Shown: positions 1-8,986, counted from the stretch's first letter. The stretch: DNA of 64,000 bases from an uncultured Microbacterium sp. (GCF_945952435.1 NZ_CAMFHZ010000015.1:23723-87722); one strand, 5' to 3'. Numbers and translations: made by a program. The notes: generated by a model from the letters alone, not told the origin.

Positions 1-293
1 ACCGGCGCGCCGGCGATGATCTGCGTGGCGAGGGTCGAGGATCCGTCGTACGTGATCGGCTTGACCGTCACGCCCGGGTTCTCCGCGGAGAACGCGTCGG
101 AGATCTTCGCGAAGGCGCCGCTGAGCGACGCGGCAGCGTACACCGTCAACTCGCCGGTCGCGCTGCTCGTCGCCGTCGCGGACGGCGTGGACGAGGCCGT
201 GCTCGGCGCGGTCGCCGTGCCGGAACAACCGCTGAGCACCAGGGCGGCGGCAAGCGCCGCGGTCGTGAGTGCGGGGAGGCGGAGTCGGTTCAT
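1..293 (-). CDS. modA: Molybdate ABC transporter substrate-binding lipoprotein (N-terminal part)
   Basis: Only the first 97 codons are present; the gene runs off the left edge. The product starts MNRLRLPAL, has a hydrophobic signal segment and a lipobox LSGC with the lipidation Cys at residue 23, then a Ser/Thr/Ala linker. The mature part begins LTVYAAASLSGAF and continues with FSAENPGV and DGSSTLATQI, the typical N-terminal signature of ModA-type periplasmic molybdate binders. It should capture molybdate outside the membrane for a ModBC transporter, presumably encoded just left of the window. Its ATG overlaps the TGA of the upstream HTH-TOBE regulator (ATGA), so the two are translationally coupled. 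Molybdate uptake beside two molybdenum hydroxylase operons makes functional sense. Confidence 0.88.
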   Translation of the reverse strand, partial: MNRLRLPALTTAALAAALVLSGCSGTATAPSTASSTPSATATSSATGELTVYAAASLSGAFAKISDAFSAENPGVTVKPITYDGSSTLATQIIAGAP

Positions 294-694
294 CGAGAGT
301 CGGTCCTCTCGGCTTCGATGATCATCATGGTGGCTTTGGTGACGGCGACGGCCTTCGATCCGACCTCGAGCGCCAGCTCCTGAGCGGCCTCCGCGGACAT
401 CAGGGAGACGATGCGGTGCGGACCGCTCTGCACCTCGACCTGGGCCATGAGCCCCTCGATCCGCACGGCGGTCACGAGTCCGACGAAGCGGTTGCGGGCA
501 CTGCGCAGGATCTCGTCCTCGCCGGGATCGGCGGCGATCGCCTGAGCGCGCTCGGCGAGCTCCGTCCCGGGCACGACCTGGTGCCCCGAGTCGTCGCGGG
601 AGAGGGTCAAGATCCCTTCCGCGGCCCAGCGGCGGATGGTGTCGTCGCTGACGCCCAGCAAACTCGCTGCCTCCCGGATCCGAAAATGCGTCAT
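290..694 (-). CDS. HTH-TOBE (Mop) molybdenum-responsive transcriptional regulator
   Basis: This 134-residue protein has a MerR/excisionase-like helix-turn-helix at residues 4-35 (REAASLLGVSDDTIRRW) and a C-terminal Mop/TOBE molybdate-binding domain at about 65-130 (SARNRFVGLVTAVR, then GSKAVAVTKATMMIIE). Small proteins of this architecture commonly sit beside mod genes, where molybdate or Mo-cofactor binding is thought to adjust promoter binding. The stop overlaps the modA start, so it is the first gene of the mod operon seen here. I chose the ATG at 694 because the HTH begins directly after it. An upstream in-frame ATG at 705 would add only MVSL plus that Met. Neither has a clear Shine-Dalgarno, so a leaderless or near-leaderless message is possible. 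Confidence 0.85.
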   Translation of the reverse strand: MTHFRIREAASLLGVSDDTIRRWAAEGILTLSRDDSGHQVVPGTELAERAQAIAADPGEDEILRSARNRFVGLVTAVRIEGLMAQVEVQSGPHRIVSLMSAEAAQELALEVGSKAVAVTKATMMIIEAERTDSR

Positions 695-721
695 GAGAGA
701 GACCATAGCGCCGTGAATGCG

Positions 722-762
722 GTTTGCAAACTCGGAATACCGAATGATGGAATATGTGTTCC
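722..762. promoter_or_regulatory. Palindromic operator candidates between the mod operon and the deaminase gene
   Basis: The 249-bp divergent intergenic region is the least GC-rich part of this locus. It holds a perfect palindrome GTTTGCAAAC (722-731), a TCGG-AATA-CCGA repeat (733-744) and a near-palindrome GGAATATGTGTTCC (749-762). Their position about 30-70 bp upstream of the regulator start suggests binding sites for a repressor, perhaps the HTH-TOBE protein or an IclR-type regulator. No experimental support exists. Confidence 0.4.
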
Positions 763-943
763 GAAAAGTCCTCGACACGTCCACGCCATCGTTGTTACAG
801 TCGTCCCAACCCGGCGCCGCACCCTCGGCCCCGGCGCACATCACCAACATCGAGCGGTTCGACGTATATCTCGTGGAACGACCCGACTCCGGGTCCGACC
901 CGATAAGCCGTATCACTGCGCTGAAAGCAAGGAAGCTCTCCGC

Positions 944-1462
944 ATGAACAGCACCCCAGCGCCCGCCACCACCTCCGCGGTCGACGCCACGCCGGCCGCC
1001 TACCTGGCCCGCGCCGTCGCGCTCGCCACGCAGAACGTCCGTGAAGCCGGCGGCCCGTTCGGCGCCCTCGTCGTCGCCGCCGACGGCCGTGTCTTCGAGG
1101 GCGTCAACCGCGTGACCGCCAACCTCGACCCGTCCGCGCACGCCGAGGTGACCGCCATCCGCAACGCCTGCCAGGGGCTGGGGACCTTCGACCTCAGCGG
1201 CGCCGTGCTCTACACGAGCTGCGAGCCGTGCCCCATGTGCCTGGCCACCTCGCTCTGGGCGCGCATCGACCGGGTGTACTTCGCCGCGAACCGCGATGAC
1301 GCCGCCGATGCCGGCTTCGACGACGCCGTGTTCTACCGGTACTTCGAAGGCGGCGCCGAGGATCGCGAGATCATGCCGGTGTCCGACATCGAGCTGCCGG
1401 CTGCCGAGCGCGTCGCGCCGTTCACGGAGTGGGCGCACACCGCCACCCGCATCGACTACTGA
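944..1462 (+). CDS. guaD: Nucleoside deaminase, guanine deaminase type
   Basis: The 172-residue protein belongs to the cytidine/deoxycytidylate deaminase superfamily. Zinc ligands are visible as H66 in HAEVTAI, with catalytic E68, and C96/C99 in SCEPCPMC. GGPFGALVV near residue 37 and the FYRYFE-containing C-terminus resemble Bacillus GuaD-type guanine deaminases, which convert guanine to xanthine. It is followed by a purine permease and lies beside two xanthine-dehydrogenase operons, which fits guanine to xanthine to urate. Start: ATG at 944, preceded by a weak purine-rich stretch (AAGGAAG). A tRNA- or cytosine-type deaminase is a less likely alternative because of length and context. Confidence 0.82.
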   Translation: MNSTPAPATTSAVDATPAAYLARAVALATQNVREAGGPFGALVVAADGRVFEGVNRVTANLDPSAHAEVTAIRNACQGLGTFDLSGAVLYTSCEPCPMCLATSLWARIDRVYFAANRDDAADAGFDDAVFYRYFEGGAEDREIMPVSDIELPAAERVAPFTEWAHTATRIDY

Positions 1463-1587
1463 ATCGACGGGCCCGGCCGCCGAGGCCGCGGCCCTCCCGG
1501 CGCAGGCGATCCCGCCCGCGCCTCCTCGCGCGCCCGCGACCCCGCGGCGCGTCGTACGAACCGACTCTCGCTGCAAAGGAGCAGACC

Positions 1588-3120
1588 ATGACGTCGACCA
1601 CACCCGACGACGGATCCGGGGTCCCCGAGGTCTCCGGATCCCCGTTCTCCCGCACCGCCGACACCCTGCCGCCGCTCAAGACCGGCGCGACCACGACCGT
1701 GGAGGGGGAGCCGAAGAACGCGCTGGACCGCTTCTTCGAGATCACCCGCCGCGGCTCGACCGTCGGACGCGAGGTGCGCGGCGGCATCGTGACGTTCGTC
1801 ACGATGGCCTACATCGTCATCCTCAACCCGCTGATCCTCGGCGGCACGAAGGACGTAGCCGCGCACGCCCTCGACGCCGCCCAGATCGGCGCCGCCACCG
1901 GCCTGACGGCCGGCGTCATGACGATCCTCTTCGGCGTGATCGCACGGCTCCCGTTCGCACTCGCCGCGGGCCTCGGCATCAACTCCTTCCTGGCGGTCTC
2001 CGTCGTCGGGCAGGTGACGTGGCAGGAGGCGATGGGGCTCGTCGTGATCAACGGTGTGCTGATCGTGCTCTTCGGGGCCACGGGCATCCGGACCGCGATC
2101 TTCAAGGCCGTGCCGCAGCCGCTCAAGGCCGCGATCACCGTCGGTATCGGCCTGTTCATCGCCTTCATCGGCTTCGTCGACTCCGGCTTCGTGAACCGCA
2201 CCGCGGGCGGCCCGCCCGTCCAGCTCGGCGAGGGCGGATCCATCACCTCGGTGCCGACGCTCATCTTCCTTCTCGGCGTCGTCGTGATCGGGATCCTCGT
2301 CGCCCGCAAGGTGCCGGGAGGGATCCTCATCGGGATCGTCGCGACCACGATCGTCGCCCTCATCGCCCAGGCCGTCCTGCAGCTCGGACCCTCGTTCAAG
2401 GATCCGAACGGCTGGCACATGACCATCCCGCAGCTCCCCAGCTCGTGGGTGACGGTGCCCGACTTCGGGCTCGTCGGGCAGTTCGACCTGTTCGGCGCCT
2501 TCGGTCGTATCGGCGCGCTCTCGGCGACCATGCTCGTGTTCACCCTGGTGTTCTCGAACTTCTTCGACGCGATGGGGACGATGACGGGTCTCGCCCGCAA
2601 CGCGGGACTCGCGTACAAGGACGGCACCTTCCCGCGGCTCCGCTCGGCCTTCGTCGTCGAGGGCTTCGGCGCGGTGGCCGGCGGAGTGACCTCGACCTCC
2701 TCGAACACCGTCTACGTGGACAGCGCCTCCGGGATCGGCGAGGGAGCGCGCACCGGGCTCGCCTCGCTCGTCGTCGGCGCGCTGTTCCTGCTGTCGATGT
2801 TCGTCACCCCGCTGACGCTCGTCGTCCCGATCGAGGTCGGATCGGCCGCGCTGGTGGTCGTCGGAGCGATGATGATGGCCCAGATCCGCGAGATCAAGTT
2901 CACGAACTTCGCCGTCGCGCTCCCCGCCTTCCTCACGATCGTGACCATGCCGCTGACGTACTCGATCGCGAACGGCATCGGCGTGGGCTTCATCTCCTGG
3001 GCGCTCATCAACGCGCTCTCGGGACGCGCGCGCAAGGTGCACTGGCTCATGTGGATCGTCGCCGCAGGCTTCGCGCTCTACTTCGTCCGCGGTCCGGTGG
3101 AGCAGCTGCTCCCGCACTGA
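1588..3120 (+). CDS. NCS2-family purine permease, AzgA-like
   Basis: A 510-residue polytopic membrane protein with a good Shine-Dalgarno (AAAGGAG) before the ATG. Family signatures include TFVTMAYIVILNPLIL near residue 70, LGINSFLAV, NFFDAMGTMTG and SSNTVYVDSASGIGEGARTG; the last is characteristic of the AzgA/PbuG branch of nucleobase-cation symporters that take up adenine, guanine and hypoxanthine. The first 50 residues are a hydrophilic cytoplasmic extension. It lies 125 bp downstream of the deaminase on the same strand, so import followed by deamination is the likely role. Substrate is inferred from family and neighbours, not from diagnostic residues. Confidence 0.88.
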   Translation: MTSTTPDDGSGVPEVSGSPFSRTADTLPPLKTGATTTVEGEPKNALDRFFEITRRGSTVGREVRGGIVTFVTMAYIVILNPLILGGTKDVAAHALDAAQIGAATGLTAGVMTILFGVIARLPFALAAGLGINSFLAVSVVGQVTWQEAMGLVVINGVLIVLFGATGIRTAIFKAVPQPLKAAITVGIGLFIAFIGFVDSGFVNRTAGGPPVQLGEGGSITSVPTLIFLLGVVVIGILVARKVPGGILIGIVATTIVALIAQAVLQLGPSFKDPNGWHMTIPQLPSSWVTVPDFGLVGQFDLFGAFGRIGALSATMLVFTLVFSNFFDAMGTMTGLARNAGLAYKDGTFPRLRSAFVVEGFGAVAGGVTSTSSNTVYVDSASGIGEGARTGLASLVVGALFLLSMFVTPLTLVVPIEVGSAALVVVGAMMMAQIREIKFTNFAVALPAFLTIVTMPLTYSIANGIGVGFISWALINALSGRARKVHWLMWIVAAGFALYFVRGPVEQLLPH

Positions 3121-3129
3121 CCTCCGACT

Positions 3130-3171
3130 CCGAAGCCCCCGATCCGCGCCTCAGCGGGCCGGGGGCTTCGG
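3130..3171. terminator. Bidirectional terminator-like hairpin
   Basis: A perfect 12-bp inverted repeat (CCGAAGCCCCCG at 3130-3141 and its complement at 3160-3171) lies between the convergent permease and MocA-like genes. There is no T-run, which is common in high-GC actinobacteria. Confidence 0.65.
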
Positions 3172-3203
3172 CGTCCTCGCCGTCGGCCCGGAGCGGGTCC
3201 GGC

Positions 3204-3821
3204 TCAGGGGGTGAAACCCAGCTCGGGCCAGCCGGCGAGATCCGCGGGCTCGTCGATGTCGTCGCCGCGGCCCAGGTCGTCGCAGTCGACGACGTCCACG
3301 AGGTGGCCATGCGCGGCGATCCAGGCGCGCGCCCCGGCATCCCCCTCCGCCATCGCCGCCGCGGCCGCCAGGTGCGCGGTGTCGAACACGATCGGATTGC
3401 CCGGGTACCCGCCCCACGCGGCGCGGGTCACCCTGCCGTGGCGGTGCGCGGCGAGGAGCCGGCGGATCACCGCGGCGCCGACGCCGGGCTGATCTACGAG
3501 CAGCACGACCACCGCGCGGGGAGGGGCGTCCGAGACGATGAGCGGCACGACCGCCGCCCGCAACGAGGCGGACATCCCCCGGTGCGCCTCGCGCACCTCC
3601 ACGGCGTGCGCGGCAGGGCACCGCGAGCGCAGCCAGCTGCGCACGGTGCGCGCCGCGGGCCCGACCACGACCGTCACCGAGCACCCGGCCTCCACGGCGG
3701 CCCGGGCGGCGCGGGTGGCGAGCACCTCGCCCTTCCACGGCAACAGCGCCTTCGGTCCGCGGCCGAGGCGGACACCGCGGCCGGCGGCGAGCACGATCGC
3801 GTGCGGGAGCGGGGGCCTCAT
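3204..3821 (-). CDS. mocA: MobA/MocA-like molybdenum cofactor nucleotidyltransferase
   Basis: The 205-residue protein begins with the nucleotidyltransferase signature AIVLAAGRGVRLGRGPKALLPW (residues 8-29), holding the LAAGxxxRxG loop and the PK lysine. It continues with VVVGPAA, VVLLVDQPG and GYPGNPIVF, as in MocA (E. coli YgfJ), which makes molybdopterin cytosine dinucleotide for xanthine-dehydrogenase-type enzymes. Its ATG overlaps the TGA of the XdhD-like gene, making it the last gene of that operon. E. coli also keeps mocA close to xdhD and ygfM, which supports a dedicated cofactor-maturation role. MobA-type guanylyl transfer cannot be excluded by sequence alone. Confidence 0.82.
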   Translation of the reverse strand: MRPPLPHAIVLAAGRGVRLGRGPKALLPWKGEVLATRAARAAVEAGCSVTVVVGPAARTVRSWLRSRCPAAHAVEVREAHRGMSASLRAAVVPLIVSDAPPRAVVVLLVDQPGVGAAVIRRLLAAHRHGRVTRAAWGGYPGNPIVFDTAHLAAAAAMAEGDAGARAWIAAHGHLVDVVDCDDLGRGDDIDEPADLAGWPELGFTP

Positions 3822-6691
3822 AAGGCGCTCTCCCCGGACGTGGGGCGCCTCGCGTCCCGGGCGACGAGCGCCGCATGGATCCGGTCGCGGGTGAACGGCG
3901 TCTCGGTCATCCGGATCCCGGTCGCATCCCGGATCGCCGAGGCGAGCGCCGGGGCGACCGGATTGAAGGGGGATTCGCTCATGGACTTGGCGCCGAGCGG
4001 CCCGAGCACATCGGAGGTCTGCGCGAACATCACCTCCGAGCGCGGAACGTCGGCGAACGTCGGCACGTGGTACTGGCGGAGGATGTCGGAGACCACGCGG
4101 CCGTTCTCGTCGAGGCGCACGATCTCGTGCAGCGCGGCGCCGATCCCCTGCGCGATGCCGCCCTCGACCTGCCCTCGGCACTGTTCGGGGTTGACGACGA
4201 CGCCGGCGTCGGCCGCATGGATCGAGCGGAGGATCCGCAGCTCACCGGTCGCCTCGTGCACCGCGATCCGGAACGCCTGCACGTTGAAGGCGACCGAGCG
4301 CGGCGTGCCGCCCCAGTGCCCCTTCTCCTCGAGGGGCTCACCGCGCCGTGCAGCCTCGGCGGCGAGCTTCGCGAGCGTCAGGGAGACGTCACCGCGGACG
4401 ACGCCGGTGGCGGTGAGCACGCACTCGGAGACCGGTGCGCGGAGCAGCTCCGCCGCGAGCGCGAGGATCCGGTCCGCGAGCGCAGTCGCGGCGGCGTGCG
4501 TCGCGCGCCCCGCGACGACGGTCCCGGTGGAGCCGAAGGCGCCGGTGTCGTGGGGGACGAGGTCGGAGTCCGACTGTCGCAGCCGCACCGCCCGGGCGGT
4601 CGTCCCCAGAACGGTCGCCGCGATCTGCTGGTGCACGGTCGAGGTGCCGTTGCCGAACTCTGCCGTCCCGACGTCGAGCCCGAACGCGCCGTCCGCGTCG
4701 AGACGGATCGCGACGTGCGAGTGGTGGCCGCGCGGCGGGACGGTCGCGATCATCGCGACCGCGGATCCCTCCCCGATGCGCCACCCCGGCGCGAGGGATC
4801 CGCGGTCGCTCTCCCGGTCCCGGGCGAGGGCGTCCCGCGCGAGGGCGACGCCCTCGTCCAGGCCGTAGCTGCCGATCACGAGGTCCGGTTCCTCGTGCGC
4901 GGCGATGATCGGATCATCGGGGCCGATCAGGTTCTGCGCACGGAACGCGAGCGGGTCCCAGCCGATGCGCCGGGCCAGCTCGTCGACCGTGGACTCGATC
5001 GCGAAGATCATCTGGCTGAGGCCGTAGCCGCGGAACGCCCCGGAGGGGATGGTGTTCGTATAGACGACGTCGGCGTCGATCTTCTTCGCCGCGGCACGAT
5101 AGACCGCGATCGACTCTCCGACGCCGTGGAACATCACCCCGGGCCCGTGGTTGCCGTACGCCCCGGTGTTCGAGCGGACGTCGACCCCGATCCCGGTGAT
5201 CCGCCCGTCCTTCGTCGCCCCCATCCGCACCCGGATGCGGAACGGGTGACGCACGCTCGTCGCGGTCAGCACCTCCTTGCGGGAGAACTCCACGCGGACG
5301 GGGCGCCCTGTCGCCATGGCCGCGAGCAGGGCGAGGTCCTCGGTGAACACCTCCTGCTTGCCCCCGAAGCCGCCGCCGACCCTCGTCGCGTAGACGCGCA
5401 GCCGCGCGGGCTCCAGGCCGAAGACGCGGGCGAGGGTGCGCCGGGCGAGGAACGGCACCTGGGTGCTGCTGCGCACGACCCAGCGCCCGTCGGGATCCTG
5501 CCAGGCGATCGAGCCGTGCGTCTCCAGTGCGGTGTGCGAGACGCGGTGCGTGCGGTACTCGCGCTCCTCGACGACGTCGCTCGCGGCGAGGGCGGCCGCC
5601 AGGTCGCCGACCTCGGTGTGCAGCTCCACGAGGACGTTGTCCGCGGCACGGTCGACGCCGGCGGGATCCGGGACCGCGCGGCCCTCCGCCTGTGCGCGCA
5701 GCCCACCGGGGGAGGAGGCGCCGTGCAGCGCGACTGTGTCGGGATGGTCCGCCCGCTCCGGATCCAGGTTCGCGGGCAGCACCTCGTACTCGACGTCGAC
5801 GAGGCGGGCGGCCCGCTCGGCGTCGCGCGGGGTCTCGGCGACGACGAGCGCGACGCGCTGCCCGACGAAGCGGACGTACTCGTCGAACACGTGGGTGTCG
5901 GCCGGGTCGTCGGCCTCGATCTCGTGCTGCGCGGTCGAGAAGAGCGTGGACGGGGCGTCCGCACGGGTCAGCACGCGGACGACCCCGCTCGCGGCGAGGG
6001 CGCGGGCGGCATCGATGCGAACGACCCGCGCATGGGCGTGCGGGCTGCGCACGACCGCGGCGTGCAGCAGAGGGGCGGGAAGCTCCGACGGATCGACGTC
6101 CATCGTGTAGCGGACCGTCCCGGTCACGACCCCGGCCGCCGCCGGTGCCCCCGTGGCGCGCCCCACGCCTCCGGCGCGGTCGTCGATGTTCACCGTTCCG
6201 CGCACGGCGTCCTCGATCGCCCGGTAGCCGGTGCACCGGCAGATGTTGCCCTTGAGCGTGCGATCGAGGTCGTGCTCCGCCCCCGGGGGCATCGCCGCGA
6301 CCGTGCACACCATCCCCGCGGTGCAGAACCCGCACTGGAACCCGGCGGCCCGGCGGAACCGCTCCTGCACCGGGTGCGGATCCTCGGGGGTCCCGAGACC
6401 CTGCACCGTCACGATCTCGCGCCCGGCCGCGCGTTGGGCGGGGTAGACGCAGCTGTGCACGGCATCCCCGTCGACGATCACCGTGCAGGCGCCGCAGTCG
6501 CCCCCGTCGCAGCCCTTCTTCACGCCGTACGATCCCTGGTCGCGCAGCCAGGTGCGCAGGCACTGGCCCGGCTGCGGATCCACCATGACCGTCCGTCCGT
6601 CGACCACGGCACTGCGCTTCGGCGGTGTCGTGGTCGCCGCCTCGGGGGCGCAGGTCTCTCGCTCGGTCGGCTCGATGCGCGTGGCGCTCAT
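3818..6691 (-). CDS. xdhD: XdhD-type fused [2Fe-2S]/molybdopterin hydroxylase
   Basis: A 957-residue fusion of a ferredoxin-like iron-sulfur subunit and a molybdopterin subunit. Residues C61, C66, C69 and C81 form the first [2Fe-2S] site (CDGGDCGAC); C120, C123, C151 and C153 the second (QCGFC, ICRCTGYR). The large domain starts near residue 190 and carries GGGFGGKQE, PSGAFRGYGLSQ and GAKSMSESP, whose Glu occupies the catalytic position. E. coli XdhD has the same fusion and almost the same length. The FAD domain is absent but encoded just upstream. Substrate is probably a purine (xanthine or hypoxanthine) or related heterocycle. Start: ATG at 6691 after GGAGAGGAG. Both ends overlap neighbours by ATGA. 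Confidence 0.85.
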   Translation of the reverse strand: MSATRIEPTERETCAPEAATTTPPKRSAVVDGRTVMVDPQPGQCLRTWLRDQGSYGVKKGCDGGDCGACTVIVDGDAVHSCVYPAQRAAGREIVTVQGLGTPEDPHPVQERFRRAAGFQCGFCTAGMVCTVAAMPPGAEHDLDRTLKGNICRCTGYRAIEDAVRGTVNIDDRAGGVGRATGAPAAAGVVTGTVRYTMDVDPSELPAPLLHAAVVRSPHAHARVVRIDAARALAASGVVRVLTRADAPSTLFSTAQHEIEADDPADTHVFDEYVRFVGQRVALVVAETPRDAERAARLVDVEYEVLPANLDPERADHPDTVALHGASSPGGLRAQAEGRAVPDPAGVDRAADNVLVELHTEVGDLAAALAASDVVEEREYRTHRVSHTALETHGSIAWQDPDGRWVVRSSTQVPFLARRTLARVFGLEPARLRVYATRVGGGFGGKQEVFTEDLALLAAMATGRPVRVEFSRKEVLTATSVRHPFRIRVRMGATKDGRITGIGVDVRSNTGAYGNHGPGVMFHGVGESIAVYRAAAKKIDADVVYTNTIPSGAFRGYGLSQMIFAIESTVDELARRIGWDPLAFRAQNLIGPDDPIIAAHEEPDLVIGSYGLDEGVALARDALARDRESDRGSLAPGWRIGEGSAVAMIATVPPRGHHSHVAIRLDADGAFGLDVGTAEFGNGTSTVHQQIAATVLGTTARAVRLRQSDSDLVPHDTGAFGSTGTVVAGRATHAAATALADRILALAAELLRAPVSECVLTATGVVRGDVSLTLAKLAAEAARRGEPLEEKGHWGGTPRSVAFNVQAFRIAVHEATGELRILRSIHAADAGVVVNPEQCRGQVEGGIAQGIGAALHEIVRLDENGRVVSDILRQYHVPTFADVPRSEVMFAQTSDVLGPLGAKSMSESPFNPVAPALASAIRDATGIRMTETPFTRDRIHAALVARDARRPTSGESAL

Positions 6692-7653
6692 CGTGTGCTC
6701 CTCTCCATGCGCAGATCGCCCGTGGTCCTGCCCCTCGCCGCATCCACGCCGGTGGCGATCCCGGGCAGGAGCTCGGCCAGGATCTCGTCGCCGAGCCGGT
6801 GGGTCATCGCCCGTCGCCAGGCCGGACTCCCGTGGATGTCGTCGTACCAGCCGCCCGTGCGCGAGACGGCGCGGTCGATCGCGACGCGCCAGGCGGATCC
6901 GTCGGCGCGGACCGTGCGAGTTCCCCCGCGGGCGTGCGGCTCCGACATGACATCCAGGACGACGGGATGGACCGTGGAGGCGGTGACGGTCAGCCGCAGC
7001 GCCGTGTCGGATATGCGGCGTCCGATGAGCAGCGCCGCGGAGCGTCCGCGCTCGGTGAGGGAGATCCGCCGGAAGGCGGGGCGCTCCCGCAGCGAGGCCG
7101 CGGGGACGTGGAAGCCGCGGATCAGCTCTCCGTCGCCGAGGCGCGTGCGCGCGGGGCCGAGGATGAGCTCCGCGACCGGCGTGCGACGGAGGGATCCGTC
7201 CCGTCGCCGCACGAGGGCGACGGCGTCCCATCCGCTCAGCAACGAGATCATGGGTCCGGCGGGAAGGGCGGTGGCCACGTTGCCGCCGACCGTCGACACG
7301 TTCCAGATCTTCCAGGAGGCGACGAAGGCGTCGCACGCCGGGGCGATGAGGTCCAGCCCGGGCAAGCTCGATCGCGGCATCCCTCCCGGCTCTGCCTCGA
7401 CGGCGAGCGCGCGGAGCTCGGCGATGCGGCAGGTCGCGGCGATCTCGAGCGAGACCGTGCCGTCGTCCTCGTGATGCCAGACGAGCGGCGGCCAGCCCGC
7501 CCCGGTGATGTCGAGCAGCCGGGTCGGCGCGCCGCGGGTGATGTCCGTGCCGTAGGAGAAGGTCACCGTGCCTCCGGCGAGCCAGGAGTCGCCCGGCCGC
7601 CACCGGCGCGGATCGGCGCACAGCAGCACCTCGTCGACGCTCGTCACGTCCAT
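6688..7653 (-). CDS. FAD-binding subunit of XdhD-type dehydrogenase (YgfM-like)
   Basis: The 321-residue protein matches the FAD-binding subunit of molybdopterin dehydrogenases. Visible are WLAGGTVTFSYG near residue 25 (an FAD pyrophosphate loop of the AGGT type) and STVGGNVATALPAGPMI near 120 (the second flavin-binding loop). It should pass electrons from the iron-sulfur clusters of XdhD to an acceptor. The gene is the second of four in the operon: its start overlaps the end of xdhC by 10 nt and its stop overlaps the xdhD start. In E. coli ygfM likewise precedes xdhD. Confidence 0.84.
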   Translation of the reverse strand: MDVTSVDEVLLCADPRRWRPGDSWLAGGTVTFSYGTDITRGAPTRLLDITGAGWPPLVWHHEDDGTVSLEIAATCRIAELRALAVEAEPGGMPRSSLPGLDLIAPACDAFVASWKIWNVSTVGGNVATALPAGPMISLLSGWDAVALVRRRDGSLRRTPVAELILGPARTRLGDGELIRGFHVPAASLRERPAFRRISLTERGRSAALLIGRRISDTALRLTVTASTVHPVVLDVMSEPHARGGTRTVRADGSAWRVAIDRAVSRTGGWYDDIHGSPAWRRAMTHRLGDEILAELLPGIATGVDAARGRTTGDLRMERSTR

Positions 7654-8960
7654 GCCGGTGTCTCCCTCGTGCTCGGGGACGCGGCGCACGCCCGGCGCGT
7701 CGGGACGGTGGCGGCCGTCGCGGCGGGGGCGGCGGGGAGGAGGTCGGTGCGAGCGGGCTCGGTGCGGGCCGTCCCCGCCGCGCGACGCCGGGCGTCGTCG
7801 TGGACGTCGCCCGTGGTGTCGCGCAGACGGGAGGGGACCGGCCGGGCGGCCGTCGCCGGGGCGGTCGACCCCGCTCGTGCGGAGGACTCGGTGAGGATCA
7901 GCTCCGCGAGGATCGACACGGCCACCTCCGCGGGGGTCCGCGCGCCCAGATCCAGCCCGATGGGCGAGTGCAGGCGGCTCAGCTCGTGGTCCGTCAGGCC
8001 TCCCGCGCGGAGCTCCTGGATCCGCTTCTCGTGCGTCACGCGCGAGCCCATCGCTCCCACGTAGGCGACCTCTCGGCGCAGGAGCAGATCGAGCACCGGC
8101 AGGTCGAAGCGGGGGTCGTGGGTGAGCACGACGACGGCGGTGCGCGCGCCGATGCGACCCGCGGCGAGCTCCTCGGCGAGGTGCTCGGCGGGGTGCATGA
8201 GCACGACCTCGTCCGCCCCGGGGTGGCGCTCGCGGGTGGCGAAGACCGGGCGTGCGTCGCAGACCGTGACACGACGCCCCAGGACCGCCGCCGCCTGGGC
8301 GAGCGCAGCGGAGAAGTCGTTCGCGCCGTACACGATCAGCCGAGGCGGCGCGATCGTCGACTCCACGAAGAGGCGCCGCACGACGGGGCATCCGGGGACG
8401 GAGCGGTCGGCGATCTCGACCACGTGTGCGCCGCCGGCCCGCAGCGCGGCGCCCACCCGATCGGCCGCGTGCGCCGCTGCCGCGCGCACCGCCGCCGGCG
8501 GCTCGTCGCCGTCGAACGCGACGCACAGGGCCGTCTCGTCGAGGGGGATGCCGATGCCCTCCGCGGTCAGCAGCGCGCCGGAGGTCGTGTCGTGCAGGGG
8601 GAGGTCGCGCACGAGATGCGTGTGGGCGGCGGGAGCCGCGGATCCGATCGTCCGCAGCGGCTGCACGAGCACGCGCACGTCGCCTCCGCACAGGAGACCG
8701 ACCCCGAGTCCCTCGTCGTCCCCGTAGCCGAAGGAGTGCAGTTCGACGTCGCCCGAGTCCAGACAGGAGAGGGCGGCGCCGACGACCACCCCTTCCACGC
8801 AACCGCCCGACACCGACCCGATCGTGCGGCCGTCGTCGCGAACGGCCATCGACGTTCCGGCGGGGCGCGGGACGGATCCGGACACCTCGACGATCGTCGC
8901 GATCGCCCAGCGTCCTGGTTCGGCGAAGCACTCGGCGTAGTCGGCGATACGGTCGAGCAT
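7644..8960 (-). CDS. xdhC: XdhC-family Mo-cofactor maturation factor (first copy), extended C-terminus
   Basis: XdhC proteins bind and sulfurate the molybdenum cofactor and insert it into xanthine dehydrogenase. The N-terminal part shows IVEVSGSVPRPAGTSMAV and GSVSGGCVEGVV (residues 23-58). The C-terminal Rossmann part shows RLIVYGANDFSAALAQAA, VLTHDPRFDLPVL and YVGAMGSRVTHEKR. After residue 355 there is an Ala/Thr/Arg-rich tail of about 80 residues ending in PAWT that is not part of the usual family and looks disordered. First gene of the xdhC-FAD-xdhD-mocA operon. Start ATG at 8960 has a Shine-Dalgarno (AGGAAGG) that overlaps a 16-bp palindrome, suggesting translational or transcriptional control. 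Confidence 0.83.
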   Translation of the reverse strand: MLDRIADYAECFAEPGRWAIATIVEVSGSVPRPAGTSMAVRDDGRTIGSVSGGCVEGVVVGAALSCLDSGDVELHSFGYGDDEGLGVGLLCGGDVRVLVQPLRTIGSAAPAAHTHLVRDLPLHDTTSGALLTAEGIGIPLDETALCVAFDGDEPPAAVRAAAAHAADRVGAALRAGGAHVVEIADRSVPGCPVVRRLFVESTIAPPRLIVYGANDFSAALAQAAAVLGRRVTVCDARPVFATRERHPGADEVVLMHPAEHLAEELAAGRIGARTAVVVLTHDPRFDLPVLDLLLRREVAYVGAMGSRVTHEKRIQELRAGGLTDHELSRLHSPIGLDLGARTPAEVAVSILAELILTESSARAGSTAPATAARPVPSRLRDTTGDVHDDARRRAAGTARTEPARTDLLPAAPAATAATVPTRRACAASPSTRETPAWT

Positions 8961-8970
8961 GGGGCACCTT

Positions 8971-8986
8971 CCTCATCCGGATGAGG
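8971..8986 (-). promoter_or_regulatory. Perfect 16-bp palindrome touching the xdhC Shine-Dalgarno
   Basis: CCTCATCCGGATGAGG is a perfect palindrome ending 10 nt upstream of the xdhC ATG. Read on the minus strand its last bases merge into the AGGAAGG ribosome-binding site. It can form an RNA hairpin that hides the site, or serve as a dyad operator. Confidence 0.5.

Noticed and set aside
269..943. N-terminal extension of the deaminase frame back to 269
   Set aside because: The segment overlaps the modA and regulator genes antisense and lacks conserved residues. The family begins near the ATG at 944.
1296..4868. A 1190-codon forward open frame across the permease and MocA region
   Set aside because: It is an Arg/Pro-rich shadow frame of real genes in other frames, a usual artefact of very high GC. 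The overlapped genes have clear conserved motifs.
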